The notes below the pieces were generated by a model. The model was given only the letters and a program-made list of their open reading frames with translations, had not been told where the DNA came from and searched no databases. A program made the translations under genes and the position numbers. A stretch of DNA of 64,000 nt from DASQUK01 sp963717085 (GTDB taxonomy: Bacteria > Actinomycetota > Acidimicrobiia > Acidimicrobiales > VFJN01), in assembly GCA_963717085.1 (NCBI GenBank), contig CAVQVM010000004.1:1-64000 (forward strand). The letters run 5' to 3'. Positions 8,680 through 17,789 of this stretch are shown one piece after another (positions within the stretch are counted from its first letter, which is position 1; each line of letters starts with the position of its first letter).

Positions 8680-9648
8680 ATGAAAGCTGCCGTGTATGAC
8701 CGGACGGGCGGACCCGAGGTGTTCCGCTACGACGAGGTCCCCGATCCCGAGCTGCGGCCGGGCGGTGTGATCGTCGAGGTCCAGGCCGTGGGTGTTCAGG
8801 GGGGCGACCTGCTGCACCGCCAGCGCAGTGAGATCCCGTCGACCCCGCACATCGTGGGCTACCAGGCGGCCGGGGTCGTGCGCGAGGTGGGCGACGGGGT
8901 CGAGGGCCTGGAGGTCGGGCAGCGGGTGGTCGCCACCATGCCCGCGGGGTCACACGCCGAACTGGTGAGCCTTCCCGCGGGGGCCGTCTGGCCGCTGCCG
9001 GACGGTCTCTCCGTGAGGGACGCGGCGGCGGTGCCGATCGAGTTCGCCACGGCCCACGACTGCCTGTTCGAGTTCGGCCACCTCCGCGAGGGTGAGACGG
9101 TGCTGGTGCAGGCGGGCGCGGGCGGGGTGGGCGTGGCCGCCATCCAGCTCGCCAAGGGCGCCGGCGCCACCGTGGTGGCCACCGCCTCGAGCGACGAGCG
9201 CCTCGAGCGGCTCCGCGAGTTCGGCCTGGACCATCCCGTCAACTACGCCTCGGCGGACGTCGTCCACGAGGTGATGAACGTGACCGAGGGCCGCGGCGTC
9301 GACCTCGTCGTCGACCCGGTCGGCGGTCGCGTGCTCGAGACCAGCATCGCCTGCCTCGCCTACCGGGGGCGGGTCAGCTGGGTGGGGCGGGCGGGCCGCG
9401 ACGACGCCGTCCCCGACGTCTGGCCGCTCGCCATGAAGAACGCCACGTTGACGGGCGTGTTCCTGGGCGCCGAGATGATGATGATGCCGGAGCGCACCCG
9501 TCCTCTCGTCGCCCAGCTGCTGGAGCGGGTGGCAAGCGGGGAGCTGCGCGTCGCGATCGACCGCACGTTCCCGCTGGCCGACGCCGCCGACGCGCACCGC
9601 TACATCGAAAGCCGGCAGGCGTTCGGTCGCGTGCTCCTCATCCCCTGA
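8680..9648 (+). CDS. Zinc-free medium-chain dehydrogenase, quinone oxidoreductase type
   Basis: A protein of 322 residues from ATG 8680, preceded by GGAGAGG at nine bases. It has the GroES-like N-terminal fold and the Rossmann segment VLVQAGAGGVGVAAIQLAKGAGATVVAT near residues 136-165, which binds NADPH. The zinc ligands of alcohol dehydrogenases are missing, as in the QOR/zeta-crystallin group that reduces quinones or enoyl substrates. The C-terminal FGRVLLIP ending is typical. A longer reading frame from GTG 8644 exists but runs through the hairpin repeat and lacks the family start (MKAAVYDRTGGPE). The natural substrate cannot be told. Confidence 0.88.
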   Translation: MKAAVYDRTGGPEVFRYDEVPDPELRPGGVIVEVQAVGVQGGDLLHRQRSEIPSTPHIVGYQAAGVVREVGDGVEGLEVGQRVVATMPAGSHAELVSLPAGAVWPLPDGLSVRDAAAVPIEFATAHDCLFEFGHLREGETVLVQAGAGGVGVAAIQLAKGAGATVVATASSDERLERLREFGLDHPVNYASADVVHEVMNVTEGRGVDLVVDPVGGRVLETSIACLAYRGRVSWVGRAGRDDAVPDVWPLAMKNATLTGVFLGAEMMMMPERTRPLVAQLLERVASGELRVAIDRTFPLADAADAHRYIESRQAFGRVLLIP

Positions 9649-9652
9649 GCAA

Positions 9653-9671
9653 CGGCGCCGCCTAGGCGCCG
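9653..9671 (+). terminator. Hairpin after the quinone oxidoreductase gene
   Basis: Stem CGGCGCC / GGCGCCG with loop GCCTA, five bases after the stop. There is no T-run after it, as is common in very GC-rich genomes. It lies between convergent genes. Confidence 0.5.
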
Positions 9672-9690
9672 CGCCCCCGAGCGTCCACTC

Positions 9691-9713
9691 AGTGGACCCT
9701 CGCGCCCACTAGT
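9691..9713 (-). repeat. Stop-codon hairpin element, family D (copy D1)
   Basis: On the minus strand the element starts at the TAG stop of the GAF regulator gene and forms the hairpin AGTGGGC-GCGAG-GGTCCACT. The copy at 48778-48800 has the same design at the stop of an unrelated gene. An overlapping palindrome, GTCCACTCAGTGGAC, covers 9683-9697. It probably ends transcripts from both convergent genes. Confidence 0.6.
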
Positions 9714-10959
9714 AGCGGAGGCGGTGGGCCGCCGCGAGGCGGGCGACTGCGGTGGGCAGGAGCAGATCGTGGGGCCGGGCCGACGCCACCGCCTGCTCCA
9801 GGACCTCGATGTCGAAGGGATGGACCTCGGCGTAGCGCAGCAGGGCGGCGGCCGAACCGTCGCGCAGCAGCGCCGTGCGCAGGGCCACGTCGATGTGGTG
9901 CCGGCGCTCGACCACGAGCGGGGCGTCGCTGGCGGGAAGCAGCTGACCGTTGTACAGCTCACCGGCGCCGTCGACGTCGCCCACGTCGAGCCGCTCCAGG
10001 AGGCGCAGGGCGTCGGCGCGGCAGGGAACTGCGAGCCGGTAGGGCCGCGACGCGATGTGGCCGCCGAGGACACGACGCAACCGCGAGACCTCGGCCTTGA
10101 GCGTCGTAGCGGCCACCGGCCGGTCGCCGTACAGGAGGGCGTGGAGCTCGTCGAGGGTGGCCGTGCCGACGACGGCCAGGATGGTGAGGATCTCGATCTG
10201 GCGGAGCGACAGGGCCAGGGGGATGTCGCCCAGGGTGGCTCGCCCCCGGCCGAGGAGTCGCAGGTGGAGGACGGGTCCGCCGCGTGTCGTCGCCCATTCG
10301 CGCTCGACGGCCTGGAGCTCGTGCTCGACGAGCTGGGCCATGGCCGTCACGGTGGTCAGCCCCAGCGGGTTGGCGTGGTCCCACTTGGTCGACAGGTTGA
10401 GGGCGCCCACCTGCGAGCCGTCGGCGGCGTGCACGGGGGCGGCGTAGCAGACCCAGTCCCGGAAGGGCGCCAGCCAGTGCTCCGTGGCGAACACCGAGAC
10501 GCCGAGGTCCGCGGCGAGGGCAGTGGCCACGCCGTTGGTGCCGGTCGTGGTCTCGTTCCAGACCCCACCCGGGACGAGGCCGATGCGCTCGGCGCCACCC
10601 CGCAACCACTTGGGCGTCCACCCCCACAGGAGGCGCCCCTGCGGATCGTTCACCGAGGCGATCAGGTCGCCGTTGGACGCCAGGGACTCGAGCTGAACGG
10701 CCAGCGTGGGGACGGCCCGGCGGATCGGGGAGGCCTCCCAGCGCTCGCGCGTCTCGTCGGCGGGCTCGACCGGCGCCGCCTCGCGCTCGGTGTCGAGCTC
10801 GTGGGCGCACCTGCGCCACGACGCCCTGATCACCGGGCTGACGACGGAGCGGTTCGACGCCCCGGCGTCGGAGCCGCGGGGCGCGACGTCGTTGCCAGCG
10901 GGCAGTTCGCCTCTCGCCAGCTCGATGGCACGGCGTCGATGAACGAGATCGCGGTCCAC
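9709..10959 (-). CDS. GAF-domain transcriptional regulator
   Basis: A protein of 416 residues from GTG 10959. The N-terminal half matches AcoR-type GAF sensors: RASWRRCAHELD, then GLVPGGVWNETTTGTNGVATAL near residue 130-150, and APVHAADGSQVGALNLS. These sensor regions normally precede a sigma-54 activator module, but here the AAA+ module is absent. Instead residues about 250-330 form a winged helix (LSLRQIEILTILAVVGTATLDELHALLYG, then AEVSRLRRVLGGHIASRPYRL), as in actinobacterial GAF regulators of alcohol and aldehyde use. Targets are unknown; the neighbouring oxidoreductase is a plausible one. The stop codon lies in a family D hairpin. Confidence 0.8.
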   Translation of the reverse strand: MDRDLVHRRRAIELARGELPAGNDVAPRGSDAGASNRSVVSPVIRASWRRCAHELDTEREAAPVEPADETRERWEASPIRRAVPTLAVQLESLASNGDLIASVNDPQGRLLWGWTPKWLRGGAERIGLVPGGVWNETTTGTNGVATALAADLGVSVFATEHWLAPFRDWVCYAAPVHAADGSQVGALNLSTKWDHANPLGLTTVTAMAQLVEHELQAVEREWATTRGGPVLHLRLLGRGRATLGDIPLALSLRQIEILTILAVVGTATLDELHALLYGDRPVAATTLKAEVSRLRRVLGGHIASRPYRLAVPCRADALRLLERLDVGDVDGAGELYNGQLLPASDAPLVVERRHHIDVALRTALLRDGSAAALLRYAEVHPFDIEVLEQAVASARPHDLLLPTAVARLAAAHRLRY

Positions 10960-11036
10960 AGCACCCCTAGCTGCCCGTTCGTTCGGCGTGAGTCTACGCG
11001 CCGGGCACGCCGAGAAAGCGATCGGGCTGCCCCGCA

Positions 11037-11085
11037 GCGGGGTCGGGGGACAGCGGGCGGGCGGACAAACCGCCCCCGACCCCGC
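11037..11085. repeat. 13-base perfect inverted repeat between divergent genes
   Basis: GCGGGGTCGGGGG at 11037-11049 is mirrored by CCCCCGACCCCGC at 11073-11085, with an inner GGGCGG/CCGCCC pair competing for part of the stem. It sits in the 277-base gap between the GAF regulator and coxD-like genes, which are divergent, so it is more likely a regulatory structure than a terminator. Confidence 0.55.
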
Positions 11086-11199
11086 GGCTGGGGTACCGGG
11101 GGAGACGCGGCGCCGCCTGGTGGCACCGCAGTGTCAGTTTCGCCCAATGGGGGTTGGCGAAAGGTTGGTCTCGCACGGTCGCGCCCCGGCGGAACGTGA

Positions 11200-11230
11200 T
11201 TGACCCTCTGGTCAAGGCGGCCGGTAGCCT
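11200..11230 (+). promoter_or_regulatory. Promoter and palindromic operator of the coxD-like gene
   Basis: TTGACC at 11200-11205 is the left half of a palindrome, TTGACC-CTCT-GGTCAA (11200-11215), and also a fair -35. TAGCCT at 11225-11230 is the -10, 19 bases further on, and the ATG follows after six bases (TGGAGG). Those six bases may act as a Shine-Dalgarno if the transcript starts earlier; otherwise it is leaderless. A repressor bound to the palindrome would cover the -35. Confidence 0.5.
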
Positions 11231-11236
11231 TGGAGG

Positions 11237-12178
11237 ATGACCGAGGCCTACCGGTTCGAGTCCGTCGCCGCCGTCCGCGAGTCCCTAGGGAAGGTGGACT
11301 ACCTGGCCGACGAGGGCATCGCCGGAGTCGTGTACCTCGCCGATCGACTCGGCAAGCCGGTGCTCGTCGAGGGACCCGCCGGCACCGGCAAGACGCAGCT
11401 GGCCAAGTCGGTGGCCGAGATCACCGGCTCCCGCCTCATCCGGCTCCAGTGCTACGAGGGGCTCGACGAATCCAAGGCCCTCTACGAGTGGAACTACAAG
11501 AAGCAGCTCCTGCGCATCCAGGCCGAGCGCAACGAGGGCACCACGTGGGAGGAGCTCGAAGACGACATCTTCTCCGAGGAGTTCCTGCTCACCCGCCCGC
11601 TGCTGGAGGCGATCCGAGCCGACCAGCCCGTCGTCCTGCTGATCGACGAGGTCGACCGGGTCGAGGTCGAGACCGAGGCGCTGCTGCTCGAGATCCTGTC
11701 CGACTACCAGGTGTCGATCCCCGAGCTGGGAACGGTCCGTGCGACACAGGTGCCGCTCGTCTTCCTGACCTCCAACAACACCCGTGAGCTGTCCGAGGCG
11801 CTCAAGCGGCGTTGCCTGTTCTTGCACGTCGACTATCCGGACCTCGAACGCGAGCGTGAGATCGTCCTGGCGAAGGTGCCGGGCATCACCGAGAGCCTGG
11901 CCGACCAGGTGGCTCGGATCGTCCGTTCCATCCGCCAGCTCGAGCTCAAGAAGCCACCGTCGGTGTCCGAGTCGATCGACTGGGCGCGGACCCTGCTGTT
12001 GCTCGGCGTGGACCAGGTCGACGCGGCCACCGCCACCGGCACGGCCAACATCCTGCTCAAGTACCAGAGCGACATCACCAAGGCGGCCAAGGAATTCGAG
12101 CAGGACACGGCGCTGGGTGGTGGCGAGGCTGCCGGGGCGGGTGCCGGTGCGGCCAAGCCCTGGCAACGGAATGCCTAA
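11237..12178 (+). CDS. MoxR/CoxD-type AAA+ ATPase
   Basis: A protein of 313 residues with Walker A VEGPAGTGKTQLAKS near residue 43, Walker B VVLLIDEVDRVE near 133, sensor 1 VFLTSNNTRELSEALKRRC, and the lid region SESIDWARTLLLLGVD. MoxR ATPases act as chaperones with VWA partners during cofactor insertion or complex assembly; the CoxD subgroup serves molybdenum CO dehydrogenase. The VWA partner follows with an 8-base overlap. No coxL, coxM or coxS homologue is in the window, so the client enzyme is elsewhere or different. Confidence 0.92.
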   Translation: MTEAYRFESVAAVRESLGKVDYLADEGIAGVVYLADRLGKPVLVEGPAGTGKTQLAKSVAEITGSRLIRLQCYEGLDESKALYEWNYKKQLLRIQAERNEGTTWEELEDDIFSEEFLLTRPLLEAIRADQPVVLLIDEVDRVEVETEALLLEILSDYQVSIPELGTVRATQVPLVFLTSNNTRELSEALKRRCLFLHVDYPDLEREREIVLAKVPGITESLADQVARIVRSIRQLELKKPPSVSESIDWARTLLLLGVDQVDAATATGTANILLKYQSDITKAAKEFEQDTALGGGEAAGAGAGAAKPWQRNA

Positions 12179-13682
12179 TTCGGCGGGGCTCACCCTCGAC
12201 GGGGCACGCCACCGGATGGCCGAGGTCGGCGCCGGGGCGGCGCTGACCGAGCTCCTCGCGGGGTTCATCTCCGAGCTGCGCGCCGCCGGCCTGCCCGTCA
12301 GCCTGACCGAGAACCTGGACGCCATGGCGGCCGTGCAGCACATACCGCTCGAGGACCGGGACGCGTTCAAGTACGCCCTGGCCGCCACGCTGGTGAAGAA
12401 CGCCGCCCACTGGCGAGTGTTCGAGACGGTCTTCGAGGTCTATTTCTCGCTGCGGGGACGCGAGTTCGCGCTCACCGACGAGCAGATGGCCGACCTGCCG
12501 GACCTCGACGAGCTTCTGGGCGAGCTGGCCGAGCAGCAACAGGGGGAGCGCGGTGCCGGCGGCATGGGCGAGCAGCTGACGCCCGAGGAGCTGGCCGAGA
12601 TGCTGTACAAGGCGCTGGCCCAGGGCAACGAGGCCATGCTCAAGGCGCTCGCCCGCCAGGCCGTGCGGCGCTACGCCGGCATGGAGCCCGGGCGCCCGGT
12701 GGGCGGCACCTACTACCTCTACCGCACCCTGCGGAACCTGGACCTCGACGGCGTGCTCGATCGCCTGATGCAGCAGGCCCGGGAGGACGCCTCCCAGGCC
12801 CTCACGCCGCTGGAGGAACGGCTCGAGCGTGACGAGTACGAGGCGCGCATCGACCAGCTGCGCAAGGAGATCGAGGCCGAGATCCGGAGGCGGCTGGTGG
12901 CCGACCGGGGCGTCGAGGCGATGGCCCGGACGTTGCGCAAGCCGCTGCCCGAGGACGTGGACTTCATGCACGCCAGCCGCGAGGAGATGGCCTCGCTGCG
13001 CAAGGCGATCTACCCGCTGACCCGCAAGCTGGCGGTGCGGCTGGCCCGCAAGCGCCGCCACGGACGCAAGGGCCCGCTCGACTTCCGGTCCACGATGCGC
13101 CACTCGCTGTCGAGCGGTGGCGTGCCGGTGGACCCGCAGTTCCGCTACCCCCGTCCGTCGAAGCCCGAGATCTTCGTGGTCGCGGACATATCGGGATCGG
13201 TTGCGGCCTTCGCCCGCTTCACGCTGCACCTCGTCTACGCCATCAGCCACCAGTTCTCGAAGGTCCGCTCGTTCGTGTTCATCGACGGCATCGACGAGGT
13301 CACCCGCATGTTCGAGGGGGTGGAGGACATCGCCGACGCCGTGCACCGCGTGAACACCGAGGCCGACGTCGTGTGGGTGGACGGCCACAGCGACTACGGC
13401 CACGCATTCGAGGCCTTCTGGCAGCGCTGGGGCAAGGAGGTGGGGCCCAAGACCACGCTGCTGCTGCTCGGCGACGCCCGCAACAACTACCACGCGTCGC
13501 AGTCGTGGGTGGTCAAGGAGATGCAGCACCGCGCCCGGCACGTCTACTGGTTGAACCCCGAGCCCCGCAGCTATTGGGACACGGGCGACTCGATCATGGG
13601 CGAGTACACGACGTTCTGCGATGGCGTCTTCGAGTGCCGCAACCTCCGCCAGCTGGAGCGTTTCGTCGACAACCTCGTTTAG
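12171..13682 (+). CDS. CoxE-type VWA protein
   Basis: A protein of 503 residues; ATG 12171 lies inside the end of the MoxR gene (overlap of 8 bases). The C-terminal third is a VWA domain of the CoxE class with the metal-site motif VVADISGSVAAF near residue 339 and LLLLGDARNNYH later. The central part is helical and charged (residues 190-290). ATG 12216 would give a slightly shorter protein. In the family such proteins work with a MoxR ATPase in metal-cofactor maturation, in the cytoplasm. No signal peptide is seen, unlike the VWA protein at the left edge of the window. A strong terminator follows. Confidence 0.88.
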   Translation: MPNSAGLTLDGARHRMAEVGAGAALTELLAGFISELRAAGLPVSLTENLDAMAAVQHIPLEDRDAFKYALAATLVKNAAHWRVFETVFEVYFSLRGREFALTDEQMADLPDLDELLGELAEQQQGERGAGGMGEQLTPEELAEMLYKALAQGNEAMLKALARQAVRRYAGMEPGRPVGGTYYLYRTLRNLDLDGVLDRLMQQAREDASQALTPLEERLERDEYEARIDQLRKEIEAEIRRRLVADRGVEAMARTLRKPLPEDVDFMHASREEMASLRKAIYPLTRKLAVRLARKRRHGRKGPLDFRSTMRHSLSSGGVPVDPQFRYPRPSKPEIFVVADISGSVAAFARFTLHLVYAISHQFSKVRSFVFIDGIDEVTRMFEGVEDIADAVHRVNTEADVVWVDGHSDYGHAFEAFWQRWGKEVGPKTTLLLLGDARNNYHASQSWVVKEMQHRARHVYWLNPEPRSYWDTGDSIMGEYTTFCDGVFECRNLRQLERFVDNLV

Positions 13683-13686
13683 GTGT

Positions 13687-13720
13687 CGATCCCGAAGCCG
13701 AGCTTCGGGATCGATTGTTT
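13687..13720 (+). terminator. Intrinsic terminator of the coxDE-like operon
   Basis: Perfect 11-base stem CGATCCCGAAG / CTTCGGGATCG with a five-base loop, followed by ATTGTTT. It lies four bases after the CoxE stop and is the clearest rho-independent terminator in the window. Confidence 0.8.
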
Positions 13721-13895
13721 GGCCGCCGCCCTTCGGCGGCGTCGATTGCCGGCCGCTCGGCCGGCGGAGCCGGACCGAGCGACGGTGGGGGCTCCGGCGG
13801 AGCCTCTGCCCCCACACCCCCGCCGGTCACTGCGCGCAAGTCCCCGCCTGCGTCCGCGCCCGGCTTCGCCGCATCATGGAACTGTCACGGATGTG

Positions 13896-13909
13896 TGGAA
13901 CCGGTTCCA
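13896..13909. promoter_or_regulatory. LacI-family operator O1
   Basis: TGGAACCGGTTCCA is a perfect 14-base palindrome with the central CG step typical of LacI/GalR operators. It lies about 93 bases before the lacI-type start codon. Confidence 0.75.
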
Positions 13910-13951
13910 TTGACACGCCGCCCCACCTGGCTTATTTTCCTGCCAACCCAA

Positions 13952-13969
13952 GGTGGAAGCGGTTCCACC
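13952..13969. promoter_or_regulatory. LacI-family operator O2
   Basis: GGTGGAAGCGGTTCCACC has perfect 7-base arms around GCGG. Its half-site TGGAA matches O1, and the two centres are about 58 bases apart, which suits a looped or cooperative repressor. It likely controls the regulator and the ABC transporter genes downstream. Confidence 0.75.
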
Positions 13970-14001
13970 TTGTCTTTGGATGGTCGACCGAGAGGGGGGT
14001 G

Positions 14002-15087
14002 GTGGTCACCATCGCCGACGTCGCAGCTCACGCCGGGGTCGGGGCGGGCACCGTGTCGCGGGTGCTCAACGACAGCCCACGCGTCCGCGACAGCACGAGG
14101 GCGCGCGTCCTGGCCGCCATCGAGCTTCTCGACTACCGGCCCAACCCGCTGGCCCGGGGGCTCTCCCGCGGCCGCTGCCAGACCCTCGGCGTCGTCGTCC
14201 CCTTCTTCACCCACGCCTCCGCCGTGGAGCGCCTGCGCGGCGTCGCCGCCGCGCTCGACGGCAGCCGCTACGACCTGGTCCTGTTCAACGTCGAGTCGCC
14301 GGTTCACCGCGACGAGCACTTCGCCACGCTGACCCGCCGGGACCGCGCCGACGGCCTGCTGATCATGTCGCTCCCGCCGCCGCCGCACAGCCTGGCCCGC
14401 CTCGCCGACGCGGGCGTGCCGGTCGTGTTGCTCGACACGTCCGGGCGGGGAGTGCCTGCGGTCGTGACCGACGACGTCGAGGGCGGTCGCCTGGCGACCC
14501 GCCACCTCCTCGCGCTCGGGCACGAGCGGATCGCGTTCATCGGCGACGATCCCGACAACCCGCTGGGCTTCACCGCCGGCAGCAGCCGAGAGGCCGGGTA
14601 CCGCCAGACGATGGCCGACGCCGGCGTGGACTTCCCGGCCGGCTACGTGTGCCACGGTCCCCACGTCCGTGCCGTCGCCCGTCGGCTCACCGAGCGGCTG
14701 TTGGCGCGGCGCGACCGGCCGACGGCGGTGTTCGCCTCGTCCGACGTCCAGGCGCTCGGCGTGCTCGAGGCGGCCCGGGCGGCGGGCCTCGCCGTGCCCG
14801 GGGACGTATCGGTGGTGGGCTTCGACGACGTCGAGGTGTCCGGCTACGCGGGGCTGACCACCGTCCGCCAGCCCCTGTTCGAGAGTGGCAAGGTGGCGGC
14901 CCGCATCCTGCTCGCCGCCCTGGAGGAGGGGCGTCTACCCGAGGCGCATGAGCACCGTCTGGGGCTCGAGCTTGTGGAGCGATCCACCACCGGCCCGCCG
15001 TCCGGCACACGGGATCACCAGTCATCGGCGATACGAAAAAGTAACGTCCGCGCGGTGAAGGGGTTGAGGAAACCCGCCAGAGGGTGA
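14002..15087 (+). CDS. LacI-family transcriptional regulator
   Basis: A protein of 361 residues. The N-terminal helix-turn-helix reads TIADVAAHAGVGAGTVSRVLNDSPRV, and the hinge helix NPLARGLSRGRCQTLGVVVP leads into a periplasmic-binding-like sugar-sensing domain ending in VVGFDDVEVSGYAGLTTVRQP. GTG 14002 gives the usual MVTIADVA start; GTG 13999 is equally possible. A purine-rich GAGAGGGGGG precedes it. Two operators upstream fit autoregulation. Its end overlaps or nearly touches the ABC ATPase gene, so the transporter is its likely target; the inducer is probably a glucoside, given the GH1 gene in the locus. Confidence 0.92.
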   Translation: MVTIADVAAHAGVGAGTVSRVLNDSPRVRDSTRARVLAAIELLDYRPNPLARGLSRGRCQTLGVVVPFFTHASAVERLRGVAAALDGSRYDLVLFNVESPVHRDEHFATLTRRDRADGLLIMSLPPPPHSLARLADAGVPVVLLDTSGRGVPAVVTDDVEGGRLATRHLLALGHERIAFIGDDPDNPLGFTAGSSREAGYRQTMADAGVDFPAGYVCHGPHVRAVARRLTERLLARRDRPTAVFASSDVQALGVLEAARAAGLAVPGDVSVVGFDDVEVSGYAGLTTVRQPLFESGKVAARILLAALEEGRLPEAHEHRLGLELVERSTTGPPSGTRDHQSSAIRKSNVRAVKGLRKPARG

Positions 15088-15098
15088 ACGGTAGGGAC

Positions 15099-16316
<1,218 letters not shown>

Positions 16317-16349
16317 CCCACAAGTCACGACAGCAAAAGGAGAATCACA

Positions 16350-17678
16350 ATGCGAATGCGCCGGTTATTGGCGGTGCCAGCCGTCGCCATCCTCTTCCTC
16401 GCCGCCTGCGGCGACGACGACGATGACGGGGGAGGCGCGGGGACCACAGAGGGAGGCGGCGGAGCCGAGCAGGGCGAGAACACGGGCGAGATAAACGTGT
16501 TGACCGCCATGGAGCCCGAGGAGGCCGAGGTCGTCCAGGGCATCGTGGACGAGCTGATCAACGCGGACGCCGACTACGAGGCGACCCTGGAGGCCACCGG
16601 CTCCCTCGAGGAGGACGTCCAGATCCGCGGCGAGGGCGGTGACCTCGACGTCGCGCTGCTGCCCCAGCCCGGCGCGGTGGCCGACGCCCCCGGGCTGGGC
16701 GCCGTCTCGCTCGAGGACCTGGGCCTCGACATCGCTGAGCTCGAGGACACGTTCGGCGAGTACCTCATGGGCCTAGGAGAGGTCGACGGCCAGCACTACG
16801 GCCTGCCCACCAACGTCAACCTCAAGAGCATGATCTGGTACCCGAAGGACGACTTCGACGCCGCGGGTTATCAGGTGCCCGAGACGTTCGATGACCTCCT
16901 CGCCCTCAGCGACCAGATCCGTGACGAGCAGGGCGTCGCGCCGTGGTGCGTCGGCTTCGAGAGCGAGGCCGCGACCGGGTGGCCGGCCACCGACTGGATG
17001 GAGGACATCATGCTCCGCACCGCGGGGCCCGACGTCTACGACCAGTGGGTGACCCACGAGATCCCGTTCAACGACGAATCGGTCCAGAACGCGGCCGAGG
17101 TCTTCGGTGGGGTCATGTTCGGCGATGGGTACGTGCTCGGCGGCGCCGACCAGACGCCGGCGATTGCCTTCGGCGATGCACCGGGCCCGATGTTCCAGGA
17201 CCCGCCCGGCTGCTGGTTGCACCGCCAGGCCAGCTTCATCAACGCCTTCTTCCCGCCCGAGGCGGAAGCGGGTGTCGACTACGACTGGTTCCCCTTCCCG
17301 CCCATCGACCAGGAAGGAACCCTGATCGCCGGTGAGTTCGCGGTGGCGTACCGCAACGCCCCGGAGATCTCCGACTTCCTCGAGCGCTTCGCGAGCGAAG
17401 AGGTGCAGTGCGCCCAGGGCGGCGAGACGGGCTCGTCCCGGCTCTCGGCCAACGTCAACGTCGGGCCGGACTGCTACGCCAACCAGATCCTCGCCGACTC
17501 GTCCGAGGTCACGACGGCGGCGATCGAGGACGGGACGGCGCGGTTCGACGCCTCCGACCAGATGCCGACCGAGGTCGGCGCCGGAAGCTTCTGGACCGGC
17601 ATGATGGACTACATGTCCCGCGGTCCCGACGCGGCCACGCAGGTCCTCGACGACATCGAGGCCAGCTGGCCCAGTTAG
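16350..17678 (+). CDS. Sugar ABC transporter substrate-binding lipoprotein
   Basis: A protein of 442 residues with a short basic start, a hydrophobic stretch and lipobox FLAAC, then an Asp/Gly-rich linker, so it is anchored outside the membrane. The body is a family 1 extracellular solute-binding protein (GEINVLTAMEPEEAEVVQGIV at the start, YGLPTNVNLKSMIWYPKDDF near residue 150) as found with alpha-glucoside transporters. AAAAGGAGA precedes ATG 16350 at seven bases. It stands between the ATPase and permease genes, and a strong hairpin follows it. The exact sugar is not readable. Confidence 0.92.
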   Translation: MRMRRLLAVPAVAILFLAACGDDDDDGGGAGTTEGGGGAEQGENTGEINVLTAMEPEEAEVVQGIVDELINADADYEATLEATGSLEEDVQIRGEGGDLDVALLPQPGAVADAPGLGAVSLEDLGLDIAELEDTFGEYLMGLGEVDGQHYGLPTNVNLKSMIWYPKDDFDAAGYQVPETFDDLLALSDQIRDEQGVAPWCVGFESEAATGWPATDWMEDIMLRTAGPDVYDQWVTHEIPFNDESVQNAAEVFGGVMFGDGYVLGGADQTPAIAFGDAPGPMFQDPPGCWLHRQASFINAFFPPEAEAGVDYDWFPFPPIDQEGTLIAGEFAVAYRNAPEISDFLERFASEEVQCAQGGETGSSRLSANVNVGPDCYANQILADSSEVTTAAIEDGTARFDASDQMPTEVGAGSFWTGMMDYMSRGPDAATQVLDDIEASWPS

Positions 17679-17710
17679 TCCGCCCAGTGCCGCTAGCACG
17701 TTGATTGCCG

Positions 17711-17742
17711 GGAGGGGACGGCCCCAGCGGGCCGTCCCCTCC
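17711..17742 (+). terminator. Strong intra-operon hairpin after the substrate-binding protein gene
   Basis: A 14-base perfect stem, GGAGGGGACGGCCC with its complement, and loop CAGC, without a T-run. Such a hairpin after a binding-protein gene usually stabilises that message and lowers read-through into the permease genes, so the binding protein is made in excess. Confidence 0.7.
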
Positions 17743-17789
17743 TGATCTACCCTGGCCGCAGTTGGCCGGACGAGGAGGAGGAGGGCGCC

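Larger units (their letters stand above)
13683..14001 (+). other. Intergenic region with a terminator, hairpin cluster and LacI operators
   Basis: This 319-base gap holds no gene I can support. From left to right: an intrinsic terminator (13687-13720); hairpins with arms GCCGCCG/CGGCGGC (13722-13740) and GCCGGCC/GGCCGGC (13748-13765); an overlapping alternative hairpin GCTCGGCCGGC-GGA-GCCGGACCGAGC; a stem around GGCTCCG-GC-GGAGCC near 13790; then two LacI-type operators. Confidence 0.7.

Noticed and set aside
11237..13682. Carbon monoxide dehydrogenase locus
   Set aside because: Only the accessory CoxD/CoxE-type genes occur; the structural subunits are absent.
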